Positions 1 through 9,091 of a stretch of DNA of 64,000 nt are shown here, in pieces; positions within the stretch are counted from its first letter, which is position 1, and every line of letters starts with the position of its first letter. The stretch is from NCBI GenBank assembly GCA_963716235.1, contig CAVQTE010000034.1, positions 1 through 64,000 on the forward strand, in the 5' to 3' direction. The position numbers were made by a program, and so were the translations under genes. This stretch comes from Sva-07 sp963716235 (lineage in GTDB: Bacteria; Actinomycetota; Acidimicrobiia; Acidimicrobiales; Ilumatobacteraceae). The notes beneath the pieces were generated by a model. That model did not search any database. It saw only the letters and a program-made list of their open reading frames with translations, and was not told the DNA's origin.

Positions 1-768
1 CGACTCGTGCTGCTCGTCGTCGGAGCATGTTGGGCCCTGTCGATCGCCTTCATGTCGGACCGCTGGCGAAGTGATCAACTCGTCTACGGCCGGTACAACG
101 ATTCGGTCGTCATGCCGGTCCTCGTGGTCGGGCTGGCTGCGCTGATCGGCGCGATCCCGCTGCGACGGCTGCCGGCGATCGCGGCAGCCACCGCGATCGG
201 CATCGTCGCCGGCTGGGGAGCACTGTGGGCGTTGCGCTCCGAGGTGTTGTCGGAGAGCAACGGAATCGAACCGATGATCCTGGGGCTGCAACCGTTCGCC
301 ACGTCCGCCACGTCGATCGACGTCGTCAGGATCAGCATGTGGGCTGCCGCTGCGACGCTGGGCCTGGCCGGGGTTGCGATCGCGGTACGTGGGCCATGGC
401 GCTCCCCGGTGGGCGCCGGCGCCGTGACCGTGCTGTTGGTGCTGGGGTGGGTTCGGACCGAGCAGATCATCGATCGCATCTGGGACGACTCGGGAGATGT
501 CAGCGCCGTCGAGGAGCTACGTGATGGCGTGCTCACCGACGGCGTCGACGTTGACTTCTACCTCCCGCCCGGCAGCACCTCGACGAATCGCATGATGCTG
601 TACCAGTTCCATTTGCCGCGCACGGAGTTCACGGTCGTGAACGATCCGGTCGACGGCGCGACGTCTCCGTATGTGTTCGCCCGGGTCGCCGGTGACGGAT
701 TCGCGGAAGCCGATGCCCGGCTCGTCTGGCGCGATCCCCAGGGGCGCTACGGCCTCTGGGAACGCTGA
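1..768 (+). CDS. Integral membrane protein, 5'-truncated by window edge
   Basis: The reading frame is open from the first base, so the true start lies upstream of the window. The visible part has about five hydrophobic segments (roughly residues 1-18, 36-55, 60-78, 105-125 and 135-150 of the visible protein) followed by a soluble C-terminal tail of about 100 residues. This resembles the end of a multi-spanning membrane enzyme with an extracytoplasmic C-terminal domain, such as a polyprenyl-phosphate-dependent glycosyltransferase, but no family motif is visible and I do not assign a function. It converges on the minus-strand holin-like gene with no gap between the stop codons. Confidence 0.6.
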   Translation, partial: RLVLLVVGACWALSIAFMSDRWRSDQLVYGRYNDSVVMPVLVVGLAALIGAIPLRRLPAIAAATAIGIVAGWGALWALRSEVLSESNGIEPMILGLQPFATSATSIDVVRISMWAAAATLGLAGVAIAVRGPWRSPVGAGAVTVLLVLGWVRTEQIIDRIWDDSGDVSAVEELRDGVLTDGVDVDFYLPPGSTSTNRMMLYQFHLPRTEFTVVNDPVDGATSPYVFARVAGDGFAEADARLVWRDPQGRYGLWER

Positions 769-1148
769 TCAGCGGTTCTCGCGCACGTTCTTGATGAACA
801 TCCGGGCGAGGATGAACGTGGCGAGGGCGGTGCACACCCACACGATGAGTGTGGCGAACAGCCACGTGTCGAGCCCGTCGATGGTCAGACCGTCGGAGAC
901 CAACTCGGTGATCAACAGCGCGAGAAACGTGGAGATCAGCGAGCTGGCGAAGGAGATGATCGAGAGGTGCTCGTCGCCGATCTTCTCGATGAACGGCTCG
1001 AGCACGGCGGTCAGGACCGCGAAGATCACGATCGCGATGAGAACGCGGCTCCGTCGAGGGTCATGCCGTCGAGGAGCGCAGCGGCGACGATGAAGCCGAT
1101 GGCGGCACCGAGCAATGCGATGCCGATACGGATGAGCAGTCGAATCAT
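769..1148 (-). pseudogene. Phage-holin-family small membrane protein, apparent frameshift
   Basis: Two overlapping minus-strand frames together make one small membrane protein. The first part starts at the ATG at 1148 (MIRLLIRIG) behind a GAGGACC ribosome site and runs to DGMTLDGAAF. The second frame continues with VIFAVLTAVLEPFIEKIG and ends in ARMFIKNVRENR. One missing base near 1040 separates them; restoring it gives a continuous protein of about 126 residues with four hydrophobic helices, as in the holin-like membrane family common in actinobacteria. Function is unknown. The break is more likely an assembly indel than decay because both halves are clean. Confidence 0.6.
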
Positions 1149-1296
1149 GAGGTCCTCATTTCGTGGTACGGTGTTGGCGTTCCACATCATGGCGCATTGC
1201 GGGTTCCGCGCTGTGCATTGCCGTACGGCGCCAACTCGCAGCACCCGTCGCCGGGTCCACCGACCCCAGACTCCGATCGGAGTAGTATTGGCGTTG

Positions 1297-1794
1297 ATGG
1301 AACGCCTGTGCGGACGCCCCGGATGCTCCGATCGGGCGTCTGTCCGCTACGGGATGCTCGCAGAGGATCTGGTGTTCTGGCTCGATGTGCTTCCCGACGA
1401 TGACCCCGGCACGAGCGGCGTGCTGTGTCGGCGGCACGCCGACTCGATGGTGGTGCCCCGTGGGTGGACGCTCGACGACCGACGCGATCCCGATCTTCAT
1501 CTCTTCCGTCCGCCGAACCCGTCCGCGCGTGTTCGGTCCCCGCGGTCCGCACCGGCGAGGCCGACCGACGCGACCGGCGAACAGCTCCGCTGGACCGATG
1601 ATGTGCTGGGGTCGCTGCCCGAGCCGTCGGTCGTGGCGCCGGCGCCCGCCGACAACGACGCTGCGCGCGTCGATGGCGATCCGGGAGCGTGGACGCCGAA
1701 CTTCGACGAGGCCGACGACCTCGACGGCTTGCTGTCGGCGCGGAGCCCGTTGCTCGCACGAGCGTTCCGGACGGCCGATCGACCGGACGTATGA
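1297..1794 (+). CDS. DUF3499 family protein
   Basis: The protein begins MERLCGRPGCSDRASVRYG and contains LCRRHADSMVVPRGW. The Cys-x4-Cys pair, the later Cys-x2-His and the PRGW sequence match the actinobacterial DUF3499 family, which looks like a small zinc-binding protein of unknown function. The second half (from about residue 70) is acidic and low in complexity. I chose the ATG at 1297 because the conserved family N-terminus starts there; the frame is open further upstream but without family similarity. It lies just upstream of an SRPBCC protein gene on the same strand. Confidence 0.65.
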   Translation: MERLCGRPGCSDRASVRYGMLAEDLVFWLDVLPDDDPGTSGVLCRRHADSMVVPRGWTLDDRRDPDLHLFRPPNPSARVRSPRSAPARPTDATGEQLRWTDDVLGSLPEPSVVAPAPADNDAARVDGDPGAWTPNFDEADDLDGLLSARSPLLARAFRTADRPDV

Positions 1795-1834
1795 CCGGGC
1801 AGCCGTCCTGCTCGCCGTCGGCTCCCGGACCGCG

Positions 1835-2422
1835 ATGAAGATCGAACGAACCGTGCTGCTCCGAGCTGCGTCGAAGGACGTGTTCGAACTCGTCGACGAC
1901 CTCGGGCGGTATCCGCAGTGGATGGACCTCGTCCACGATGTGTCCGAGGTTCCCGCCCCCGAGGGTGACCAGCGTTCGTGGGATGTCGAACTGCGCGCCC
2001 AGGTGGGCCCGCTGGCTCGATCGAAACGGTTGCGAATGACGCGGACGATCCACGAGCCGACCCACCGGGTGGTCTTCGAGCGTTCGGAGGTCGACGGGAG
2101 GCGCCACTCGCCATGGGTGCTCGAATCGGTGCTCCCCGATCGGGGCTCGGGCGACATCGAGTTGACCATGACGCTCACCTACGGTGGCAATCTCTGGACG
2201 GGAGCGGTCCTCGAGCGGGTCCTCGACGACCACGTCGAGCGTGGGGCCCGGTCGCTTGCCGGTCTGCTCGACCGGCTTCCCCGAGGATCCTTGAGATCTC
2301 GGGTCGGGCCCGATCGTCCGTTCAAGCCGGTGGTGTCGTGTGCCGATGCAGACCTGTCGGGTGGTTCGCCGGCGCATGCTGCGTCGACGGGCCGACCTCC
2401 GGCGTTCCGCGATGTCAAGTAG
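1835..2422 (+). CDS. SRPBCC (START/polyketide-cyclase-like) family protein
   Basis: The protein starts MKIERTVLLRAASKDVFELV, the typical first strand and helix of the SRPBCC ligand-binding fold, followed by YPQWMDLVHDV and a C-terminal long helix containing LERVLDDHVERGARSLAGLL. Members bind hydrophobic ligands or act as cyclases and dehydratases; the ligand here cannot be told. About 150 residues cover the fold, and the last 40 are poorly structured and overlap the start region of the next gene. The ATG at 1835 fits the family N-terminus exactly. Confidence 0.65.
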   Translation: MKIERTVLLRAASKDVFELVDDLGRYPQWMDLVHDVSEVPAPEGDQRSWDVELRAQVGPLARSKRLRMTRTIHEPTHRVVFERSEVDGRRHSPWVLESVLPDRGSGDIELTMTLTYGGNLWTGAVLERVLDDHVERGARSLAGLLDRLPRGSLRSRVGPDRPFKPVVSCADADLSGGSPAHAASTGRPPAFRDVK

Positions 2423-2435
2423 AATCTTCTCCCGT

Positions 2436-3809
2436 ATGTCCCTCACTTCGTCGGCCACGTCGGCCTGCCGGACGGTCGACGTGTCGAGAAGACCGCGTTC
2501 ATCCGACCGCCGATTGAGTCGACTGGTCATTGCGGCAGCCGTCGCGCTCGTGGTGACGATCGGTGCGGCCCCACTGCTCGTCGACCCGCCTGCAGCGGCA
2601 CAGACGAGTGAGGAAGCCGCCAAGCAGGCAGCGCGTGAGATCCAAGCGGCGCGTGACAGCGCCAACGCAGCGGCCGCAGCGTTTCTCCAGGCACAGTCGG
2701 ACCTCGAGGTGCTGCAGGATCAGGCGAGGGGCCTGGAGGGCGAAGAGACGGTGCTGCAAGAGCGCGTCGACCGTCTCCGACACGACGTCGAGTCGATGGC
2801 GGTCGCCCGGTTCGCCACCAGCGGATCGAAGGGGATTCCCTTGCTGACCGGCCTGCAGGCGCCGAAGGACCAGGTGCAGGCCGACGTCCTGGTCGATGTC
2901 GTCACCGACGCGGGCAGCAGTTCACTCGACGAGTTCGAGCTCGCCCAGAAGGAGCTCGCGGTCAAGCAGCGCGAGCTCGATCAGCGTCGCCGGGACATCG
3001 AGGACCAGCAGGCGGTGTTCACCCAACTCCAGGCCGACGCCAATGCCGAGGTCAAGCGACTGCGGGAGATCGAAGAACAGCGGCTGACCGACGAAGCGGT
3101 CGTGCAGGCGCTCGCGGCCCAGCAGCAGGCATCGCTCTCGAAGTGGGTCGAGGCACAGCTCCGCAACAACGAGGCGGCCGCACGCGCCCAGCCGAATCCG
3201 GGTGTCGTCGCCGCGCAGGCGGCGCAGGCGGCAATCGATGCCGCGGCCGCTGACCCGACCGCTGACCCGACCGCTGTCGACGGTGACATGCCGATGGATG
3301 GGGTGCCGGTGCCGACGCTGGCACCGAACACCGGCCCGTCCGGTGGTACCAGTGGCGGGCGAACCGGCACCGGCGGAGCCGGGAGCATCCCGATCGGCGT
3401 GCTCAACGGCGAGGTCTACATCGATGCGATCATCTGCCCGATGCCCGGGTCTGCCTACGGCGACAGCTGGGGCGCTCCAAGTTCAGGAGGCCGACGGCAC
3501 GAAGGTGTCGACATGCTCGCTCCGATGGGTACGCCGATCTACGCAGTCGTCAGCGGCACGGTGAACTTCAGACAGAACCGCCTCGGCGGCAACGCGGTCT
3601 CGCTCGCAGGCGACAACGGCAATCGGTACTACTACGCACACCTCTCGCAGTACGAAGGCGCCAGCCGCCGTGTGAACCAGGGCGACGTCATCGGCTACAA
3701 CGGCGACACCGGCAACGCCACCGGCGTTCCACACCTTCACTTCGAGGTGCACCCCGGCGGCGGTCTCGCCGTCAATCCGACGCCGTCGGTCCGCATCGCC
3801 GGCTGCTGA
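2436..3809 (+). CDS. Secreted M23 family metallopeptidase with coiled coil
   Basis: A cell-wall endopeptidase candidate. After a basic N-terminus comes a hydrophobic signal segment (RLVIAAAVALVVTIGAAPLL) ending near AAAQ. It is followed by about 200 residues of Ala/Gln/Glu-rich coiled coil, a Pro/Thr/Gly linker, and a C-terminal LytM/M23 domain. The zinc ligands are visible: HEGVD (H-x3-D), YYYAHLSQY and the HLHFE (HxH) motif. The layout matches EnvC/RipA-like division or wall-remodelling peptidases. Start choice is uncertain: ATGs at 2412 and 2436 are both in frame; the second lies downstream of the preceding stop. Confidence 0.8.
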   Translation: MSLTSSATSACRTVDVSRRPRSSDRRLSRLVIAAAVALVVTIGAAPLLVDPPAAAQTSEEAAKQAAREIQAARDSANAAAAAFLQAQSDLEVLQDQARGLEGEETVLQERVDRLRHDVESMAVARFATSGSKGIPLLTGLQAPKDQVQADVLVDVVTDAGSSSLDEFELAQKELAVKQRELDQRRRDIEDQQAVFTQLQADANAEVKRLREIEEQRLTDEAVVQALAAQQQASLSKWVEAQLRNNEAAARAQPNPGVVAAQAAQAAIDAAAADPTADPTAVDGDMPMDGVPVPTLAPNTGPSGGTSGGRTGTGGAGSIPIGVLNGEVYIDAIICPMPGSAYGDSWGAPSSGGRRHEGVDMLAPMGTPIYAVVSGTVNFRQNRLGGNAVSLAGDNGNRYYYAHLSQYEGASRRVNQGDVIGYNGDTGNATGVPHLHFEVHPGGGLAVNPTPSVRIAGC

Positions 3810-3883
3810 CACCGTGCCGTGTGACCGCGGCCCGAGTCGTCCGGGTGCGGACACCGGGGCCCTGATCTGCGAATCTCGGGGCG

Positions 3884-4834
3884 ATGGAGAGTTCGGCCGT
3901 GGGAACGGAGTTGTCGACGATGCTGTCGCAGCTCCTCGACGGCGCCGAGATCCGCGGGCTGCATCGGTTGTCCGGTGGTGCGTCGCGTGAGACGTGGCGA
4001 TTCGAAGCCGACGGGCGCCCGCTGATCCTGCAGCGTCAGCGCGCAGGCGACGAACGCGACATGCTGATCGAAGCCGGCGTGGTCCGAGCGGCAGGTCGTG
4101 GTGGCGCTCCCGTGCCGGAGCTCCTCGAGGCACGACGTCGTGACGACGGCATGGCCTTCATGGTGCTGGAGGCCATCGACGGCGAGACCATCGCCCGCAA
4201 GATCCTGCGCGATGACGAATTCGCCGCGGCACGTCAGCGTCTGGTCGCCGATTTCGGTGCTGCGCTGGCGCAGATCCACGCACTCGACGTCGACGCGATC
4301 GTGGGCCTCCAGCGCACCGACCAGATCGAGTACTACACCAGCGTGCTCGATGGTCTCGGGCAACCGCATCCGGTGCTCGAACTGGTGCGCAACTGGCTGA
4401 TCGACACCCGACCCGCGTCGGACCGCACGAGCCTCGTGCACGGCGACTTCCGACTCGGCAACATGATCGTCGGCCCCGACGGGCTGCGTGCGGTGATCGA
4501 CTGGGAACTCGCCCACCTCGGCGATCCGATGGAGGATCTCGGGTGGCTGTGCGTCAAGGCATGGCGTTTCGGAGCGACGCCGCCGGTGGCAGGGCTCGGT
4601 GAGTACGACGACCTGTTCGCCTCGTACGAGGCGTCGGGTGGTTCGCCGATCGACCCGGCCGTGGTGCACTGGTGGGAGGTACTCGGCACCTGGAAGTGGG
4701 CGATCATGTGCATCGTGCAGGCGAGCGTGCATCTCACGGGCGCAACGCGTAGCCACGAGCTGGCCGCAATCGGGCGGCGCGTGTGCGAGAACGAATACGA
4801 CCTCCTGGCCATGCTGGAGAGGGAGGTGACATGA
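3884..4834 (+). CDS. Phosphotransferase family protein (APH/kinase-like)
   Basis: The 316-residue protein has the aminoglycoside-phosphotransferase-like kinase fold. LVHGDFRLGNMIV supplies the catalytic HGD and the downstream N, and AVIDWELAHLGDPMEDLGW contains the metal-binding D. The long version with DPMEDLGWL resembles the family found with acyl-CoA dehydrogenases (ACAD10/11-like), so a small hydroxyacyl substrate is more likely than an antibiotic; that is an inference. Its stop overlaps the next start by ATGA, and the partner is DUF6285, a pairing often seen for this family. Confidence 0.75.
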   Translation: MESSAVGTELSTMLSQLLDGAEIRGLHRLSGGASRETWRFEADGRPLILQRQRAGDERDMLIEAGVVRAAGRGGAPVPELLEARRRDDGMAFMVLEAIDGETIARKILRDDEFAAARQRLVADFGAALAQIHALDVDAIVGLQRTDQIEYYTSVLDGLGQPHPVLELVRNWLIDTRPASDRTSLVHGDFRLGNMIVGPDGLRAVIDWELAHLGDPMEDLGWLCVKAWRFGATPPVAGLGEYDDLFASYEASGGSPIDPAVVHWWEVLGTWKWAIMCIVQASVHLTGATRSHELAAIGRRVCENEYDLLAMLEREVT

Positions 4835-5172
4835 CCGCCCCCCACGATGCCCCGTCGGCGATGGAGTTGCTCGAAGCCGTTCGGGAGTGGATCGACCGCG
4901 AGGTGATCCCGTCGACCGATGGTCGGTTGAGATTCCACGCGCGGGTGGCATCGAACGTGCTCGGCATGGTCGAGCGAGAGATCGAACTCGGCCCGACGCA
5001 AGAGGCCTCCCACGAGGCGCGGCTCGCGCAACTCGGTGTGGCGAGCGACGCCGAGTTGGCCGCAGCGATCCGCCGACGGGAGTTCGACGATCGCGCCGAT
5101 GAACTCCGGTCGCTGCTGACCGAGGTCGTCCTCGACAAGCTCGCCGTCGCCAACCCCCGCTACACCCCGTGA
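4831..5172 (+). CDS. DUF6285 domain-containing protein
   Basis: A 113-residue protein starting MTAPHDAPSAMELLEAVREW, with a helical body (RFHARVASNVLGMVEREIEL) and the C-terminus LDKLAVANPRYTP. These segments match DUF6285 proteins, which are usually encoded beside the kinase-like phosphotransferase. Here the two genes overlap by four bases, so they are surely co-translated. The likely role is as an accessory or regulatory partner of that kinase; no catalytic motif is visible. The stop is followed after 5 bases by a long perfect palindrome. Confidence 0.65.
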   Translation: MTAPHDAPSAMELLEAVREWIDREVIPSTDGRLRFHARVASNVLGMVEREIELGPTQEASHEARLAQLGVASDAELAAAIRRREFDDRADELRSLLTEVVLDKLAVANPRYTP

Positions 5173-5177
5173 CGACC

Positions 5178-5214
5178 GATGTAACGATTGGTGTCAGACA
5201 CCAATCGTTACATC
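5178..5214. repeat. 37-bp perfect palindrome, copy 1 of a dispersed family
   Basis: Arms of 18 bases (GATGTAACGATTGGTGTC and its reverse complement) flank one central A. It fills the gap between the converging DUF6285 and rlmN genes and overlaps the rlmN stop codon. The same core occurs at 14690 and 27896. It can act as a two-way terminator hairpin, but the conserved core argues for a REP-like element. Confidence 0.85.
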
Positions 5215-6268
5215 AGCGGCGGCGGGTGAGGACGACGGGTTGGCCCGCAGCGAGTTGGCCACAGGCGGCGTCGATGTCGGTGCCACGATTGCGACGAACA
5301 GTGGCGTTGGCGCCGAGTTGTTCGAGCAGGTCGCGGAACTCTTCGACCCGCCTCGCCGATGAACCGGTCGTGGGGTAGCCGGGCGTCGGGTTGAGCGGAA
5401 TCAGGTTGACGTGACCGTGGGGGCTGAGCCGGCGACACAATGCCGCGAGTTCACGCGCGTCGCTGTCGCGGTCGTTGACCCCCTCGATCATCGCCCACTC
5501 GAAGCTGACCCGACGATGCTTGACCTGGAGGTAGTCGTCGCATGCGGCCATCAGATCCTCGATCGGATACCGCCGGTTGATCGGCACCAGCTCGTCGCGC
5601 AGCGTGTCGTTCGCGGCGTGGAGCGACACCGCGAGGTTGACCGGCAGGGCGCGATCCTTCAGTGAGCGGATGCCAGGGATGACACCGACCGTCGAGATCG
5701 TGATGTGCCGCGCCGACAGCCCGAGGTCGCCGTGAAAGCGCTCGGTCGCAGCCCACACGGCGTCGAGGTTGGCCATCGGCTCACCCATGCCCATGAACAC
5801 GATATTGCTGACCCGACGATCGAGCTGTCCGGCGCGCTGCGCGGCTCGTATCACCTGCTCGACGATCTCGCCGACCGTGAGGTGGCGAGTGAAGCCCGCC
5901 TGCCCGGTCGCGCAGAATCCACACCCCATGGCGCATCCCGCCTGGCTGCTCACGCACACGGTCGCCCGGTCGGAGTAGAGCATCAGCACCGTCTCGACGC
6001 GGCTGCCGCCGTCGAGTTCCCAGAGGAACTTCACGGTGTCGCCCCGGTCGCTCACCGACTCGGTGACCGGCGTGAGCGCCAGCGGGAGTTCGGAGTCGAG
6101 TCGGGAGCGGAGCGCCTTGGGGAGAGTGGTGATGTCGGCCGGGTCGGCGAGTTGCGTGTAGAGCCCGGCCCACAGCTGGTCGAGGCGGTAGCGCGGTTCG
6201 CCGTCGAGGACGTCGGCGAACTCGTCACGGGTGAGGTCGTAGCGGGTGGGTTCCTGGCGAGTGGTCAC
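5213..6268 (-). CDS. rlmN: Dual-specificity 23S rRNA/tRNA adenine-C2 methyltransferase RlmN
   Basis: A radical SAM enzyme that methylates C2 of A2503 in 23S rRNA and A37 of some tRNAs. The protein of 351 residues contains the iron-sulfur motif AGCAMGCGFCATG (C-x3-C-x2-C), the family segments NIVFMGMGEPMANLDAV and LNPTPGYP, and a C-terminal NRGTDIDAACGQL containing the second catalytic Cys. The start is the GTG at 6268, which overlaps the stop of the upstream peptidase gene by GTGA. The frame stays open far upstream, but that extension is only a shadow of pepF. It is the last gene of the mshD-pepF-rlmN operon. Confidence 0.92.
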   Translation of the reverse strand: MTTRQEPTRYDLTRDEFADVLDGEPRYRLDQLWAGLYTQLADPADITTLPKALRSRLDSELPLALTPVTESVSDRGDTVKFLWELDGGSRVETVLMLYSDRATVCVSSQAGCAMGCGFCATGQAGFTRHLTVGEIVEQVIRAAQRAGQLDRRVSNIVFMGMGEPMANLDAVWAATERFHGDLGLSARHITISTVGVIPGIRSLKDRALPVNLAVSLHAANDTLRDELVPINRRYPIEDLMAACDDYLQVKHRRVSFEWAMIEGVNDRDSDARELAALCRRLSPHGHVNLIPLNPTPGYPTTGSSARRVEEFRDLLEQLGANATVRRNRGTDIDAACGQLAAGQPVVLTRRR

Positions 6269-8113
6269 CGGTTGCCATCGATCTGTTCCGCGAGCCCCAC
6301 GTAGTCGTCGATACGGGAGCGGACCACATCGAGGCTGGCGGTCCAGAACGCTTCGTCGGTGACGTCGAGTCCGAACGCCATCCCCAACTCCTCGGCAGTG
6401 TCCATCCCGGCGCGCGACAACAGGTCGTCGTAGCCGGAGCGAAAGCGTTCGGGGTCGTTCTGATAGCGGGCGAACAGCCCGAGACCGAACAGCAGCCCAT
6501 AGGTGTAGGGCCAGTTGTAGAAGTGTGAGCCGAAGTAGTGCGGCTTGAGCAACCACATGTACGGATGGGCGGTGCGCTGGTCGAGCCCGTCGCCGTATGC
6601 CAGACCCTGGGCATCGGTCATCAACTCGCACAACTCGGCGGCGCTCAACGTGTGGCGTTGACGGCGAGCGAACACCTCGGTCTCGAACAGGAATCGTGAG
6701 TGGATGTCGACGATCACCTGGTTGGTGCCCACCAGGTCGACATCGAGTTGTGCGAGCCGTTCGGTACCGGACGTCCGTGCCAAGCCGGCCTCGACGACGA
6801 GTGTCTCGCAGAAGATGCTTGCCGTCTCCGCAAGTGCCATCGGGAGTTGTCGCTGGAGCGGTGTACGGCCGGCGAGCGTGGTGTTGTGATAGGCGTGCCC
6901 CAGCTCGTGCGCGGTGGTCTGGGTGGAGTCGGCCGAACCCGACCAGTTGAGCAGCACCAGCGAGCGGTCGTCGACGAACGATGCGCAGAAAGCGCCGCCG
7001 CTCTTGCCGGGCCGTGGGGCGGCGTCGATCCACTGCTCGTCGAGCGCGCGGTCGACGAGACCGCCGAGGGTGTCGCTGTACTCGAAGAAGGCCGACCGGA
7101 CGACGTCGACGCCGTCGTCCCACGACATCTCGGCGCGGGCGTTGGGCAGACGGCGCCACGAGGTCCCACCACGGCAGGCCGGCGGCCGGGTCGTGGCCGT
7201 GCAGGCGCGCCTTCGTGCGCATCCAGCGGCGCAGGTCGGGGAGTGCGGCGCTCACGGCGGCCTGCATCGCGTCGAACGTCGATCGGCTCGTACTGTTGGC
7301 GAACAGCGACGCATCGAGCGGCGACGGCCAGCGCCGCCGCCGGTTGAGAGCATTGGCTTCACCCTTGATGGCGTTCATCGCCGCGGCGACCGGCACCTCG
7401 ATGGTCGGCCAGGCCCGGAGTTCGGCGTCGTATCCGGCTCGCCGCACCACCGGGTCCGGATCGGTGGCGAGCCCGCGGACGGCAGGCATCGGCATGGTCT
7501 CGGTACCGGTGGGCAGTTCCACGTCGGCGGTCAGCTGTGATGTGAGGTCGTTGTGCAATCGCCCCCACGCGCCCGACCCGGTGACCGACAGCTCCGCGGC
7601 GAGGTGCTCTTCCGACTCGTTCATCTGGTGGCCGGCCCGTGAAGCCAGGCGCACGAGCGGTCCGTAGTGTTCGGCGACAGCGTTGCTCAACGTGACCAGT
7701 TCGTCGACACCGAGTGACGCCACCCAGTCGGCGAGCCGCGCAGTCAGCGGGCGCAGGGTCGCCTCGATCTGCCGAGTCTCACCGAGCGCCGATTGCGCCG
7801 GGGCGTCGCGAGAATCGGTCGCCACGAACGCGTACGTGTACACCCGCAGGATCGCGAGCTCGGCACTCACCCGGTTCAGTTCGTCGATCGCCCGATCCGC
7901 AGCGGCACCATCGGCGTCGTCGGGCCGTCGCGGCGTCTGGGCGCGGATGTCGAGGTCGTCGAACAGTGCGATCAAGCGGTCGACGTCGGCGGCCGATCGC
8001 TCCATTGCGTCGGTGAACGACCTGGCGTCGAGTGACGCGTGGACGTCGGCAACGCTCCAGCGGGGGAGCGCCTTGTCGGGTGTGGTGTCGGACAGGGTGT
8101 CGAGGGTTGTCAC
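6265..8113 (-). pseudogene. M3 family oligoendopeptidase (PepF-like), apparent frameshift
   Basis: Zinc peptidase of family M3 that degrades short peptides in the cytoplasm. The N-terminal half (start GTG 8113, TTLDTLSDTTPDKALPRW) and the C-terminal half (SWDDGVDVVRSAFFEYS onward) are in different frames. They join at about 7150, where one extra base (or two missing) follows WWDLVAP. The active-site HELGHAYH (HExxH) and the downstream helix with AETASIFCE are in the second half. A corrected protein has about 615 residues, normal for the family. No internal stops occur apart from the shift, so an assembly indel is likely. It overlaps mshD by 4 bases and rlmN by 4 bases. Confidence 0.8.
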
Positions 8114-9045
8114 GATGCACCTGCCGCGGCGGTCGGCGCCACATCGGCCACGAATGCCGCGTTGGTGCAATGGATCCGGAACCCGAGTCGTTCGTAGAGC
8201 GAGACCGCTGCGGTGTTGTCGGCATCGACGTAGAGCATCGCTGTCGTGATACCACGATTCGAGAGGTGCTCGAGGCCGGCGAGCGTGAGTTGTCTTCCGA
8301 GGCCCCTGCCATGAAAGTCGGGGTCGACCGCGATGACGTAGATCTCACCGATCATCTCGTCGCCCGGTGCGGTCGGCTCGTGGACCTTGGTCCAGCAGAA
8401 CGCCGCCATCCGTCCATCGAGGTCGTGTACTCGAAACCCCTCCGGGTCGAACCACGCTTCCTGCTGTCGTTGACAGAACGTCTCGAGCGTCCAGCCGCCC
8501 TGCTCGCCGTGGGTGGCGAACGCCCGATTGTTGACCTGCAGCCACGCCTCGTCGTCGTCGCCGGGGACGAAGGCCCTCGTTGCGACGGTCACATCGAGCC
8601 CGGTGGGCAGCGATCGGCGCATCTGGTAGAGGCTGCGGCCCGACACCATGTCCGCGTCGGCGGCCAGTTTGTGGTGGGCCGACGTCGGCTCGAACACCCA
8701 CCAGTTGACCTGGCCGCCGCCGTCGGAGGCGACGACGTCGAGGGCCGACTCGATCAGCTCGGGTCCGATGGTGGCCATCTCGTAGCGGTGGTGTGGATGG
8801 ATCACGAGCTCGAACGCGTAGGCGTCGTTGCCGCGCGAGATCTGGGCGTAGGCGACCGGGTGGTCGTGGCCGGGCTCGGAGGCGAGGAATCCGGCGAACC
8901 CGTCGAGGCCGCCGTTGACGAGGTCGAGATACAGATGGTCGGACAGCGGTCGGCGGCCATCGGCGCGTGTCGCTGCATCGAGCAGTTCGGTGACGTGCGC
9001 AATGTCGTCGCTCGCCATCTGGCGTTTGATCTCGAGACAACGCAT
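8110..9045 (-). CDS. mshD: Mycothiol synthase MshD
   Basis: The acetyltransferase that completes mycothiol, the actinobacterial low-molecular-weight thiol, by acetylating Cys-GlcN-Ins. The 311-residue protein has two tandem GNAT domains. The C-terminal one has FHGRGLGRQLT (acetyl-CoA pyrophosphate loop) and LYVDADNTAAVSLYERLGF, and the linker holds VNNRAFATHGEQGGW, characteristic of MshD. The start is the ATG at 9045; the frame upstream is antisense to nth. The gene heads a minus-strand operon and diverges from nth with about 46 bases between starts, leaving room for a shared promoter. Confidence 0.88.
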   Translation of the reverse strand: MRCLEIKRQMASDDIAHVTELLDAATRADGRRPLSDHLYLDLVNGGLDGFAGFLASEPGHDHPVAYAQISRGNDAYAFELVIHPHHRYEMATIGPELIESALDVVASDGGGQVNWWVFEPTSAHHKLAADADMVSGRSLYQMRRSLPTGLDVTVATRAFVPGDDDEAWLQVNNRAFATHGEQGGWTLETFCQRQQEAWFDPEGFRVHDLDGRMAAFCWTKVHEPTAPGDEMIGEIYVIAVDPDFHGRGLGRQLTLAGLEHLSNRGITTAMLYVDADNTAAVSLYERLGFRIHCTNAAFVADVAPTAAAGAS

Positions 9046-9091
9046 GCATCGAGAGTACCGGCCGCCGGGCAAGGGTCGTAGTGTCCACCCG

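Noticed and set aside
3737..4951. 404-residue minus-strand frame opposite the phosphotransferase gene
   Set aside because: Low-complexity antisense frame without ribosome site or motifs.
4831..5172. Kinase plus DUF6285 pair as an antibiotic-resistance module
   Set aside because: The long DPMEDLGW-type kinase and its partner resemble a metabolic pair rather than drug phosphotransferases.
5213..8170. One 985-residue minus-strand frame joining the peptidase N-terminus to RlmN
   Set aside because: The middle is a shadow of the C-terminal half of the M3 peptidase in another frame; RlmN starts at the GTG at 6268.
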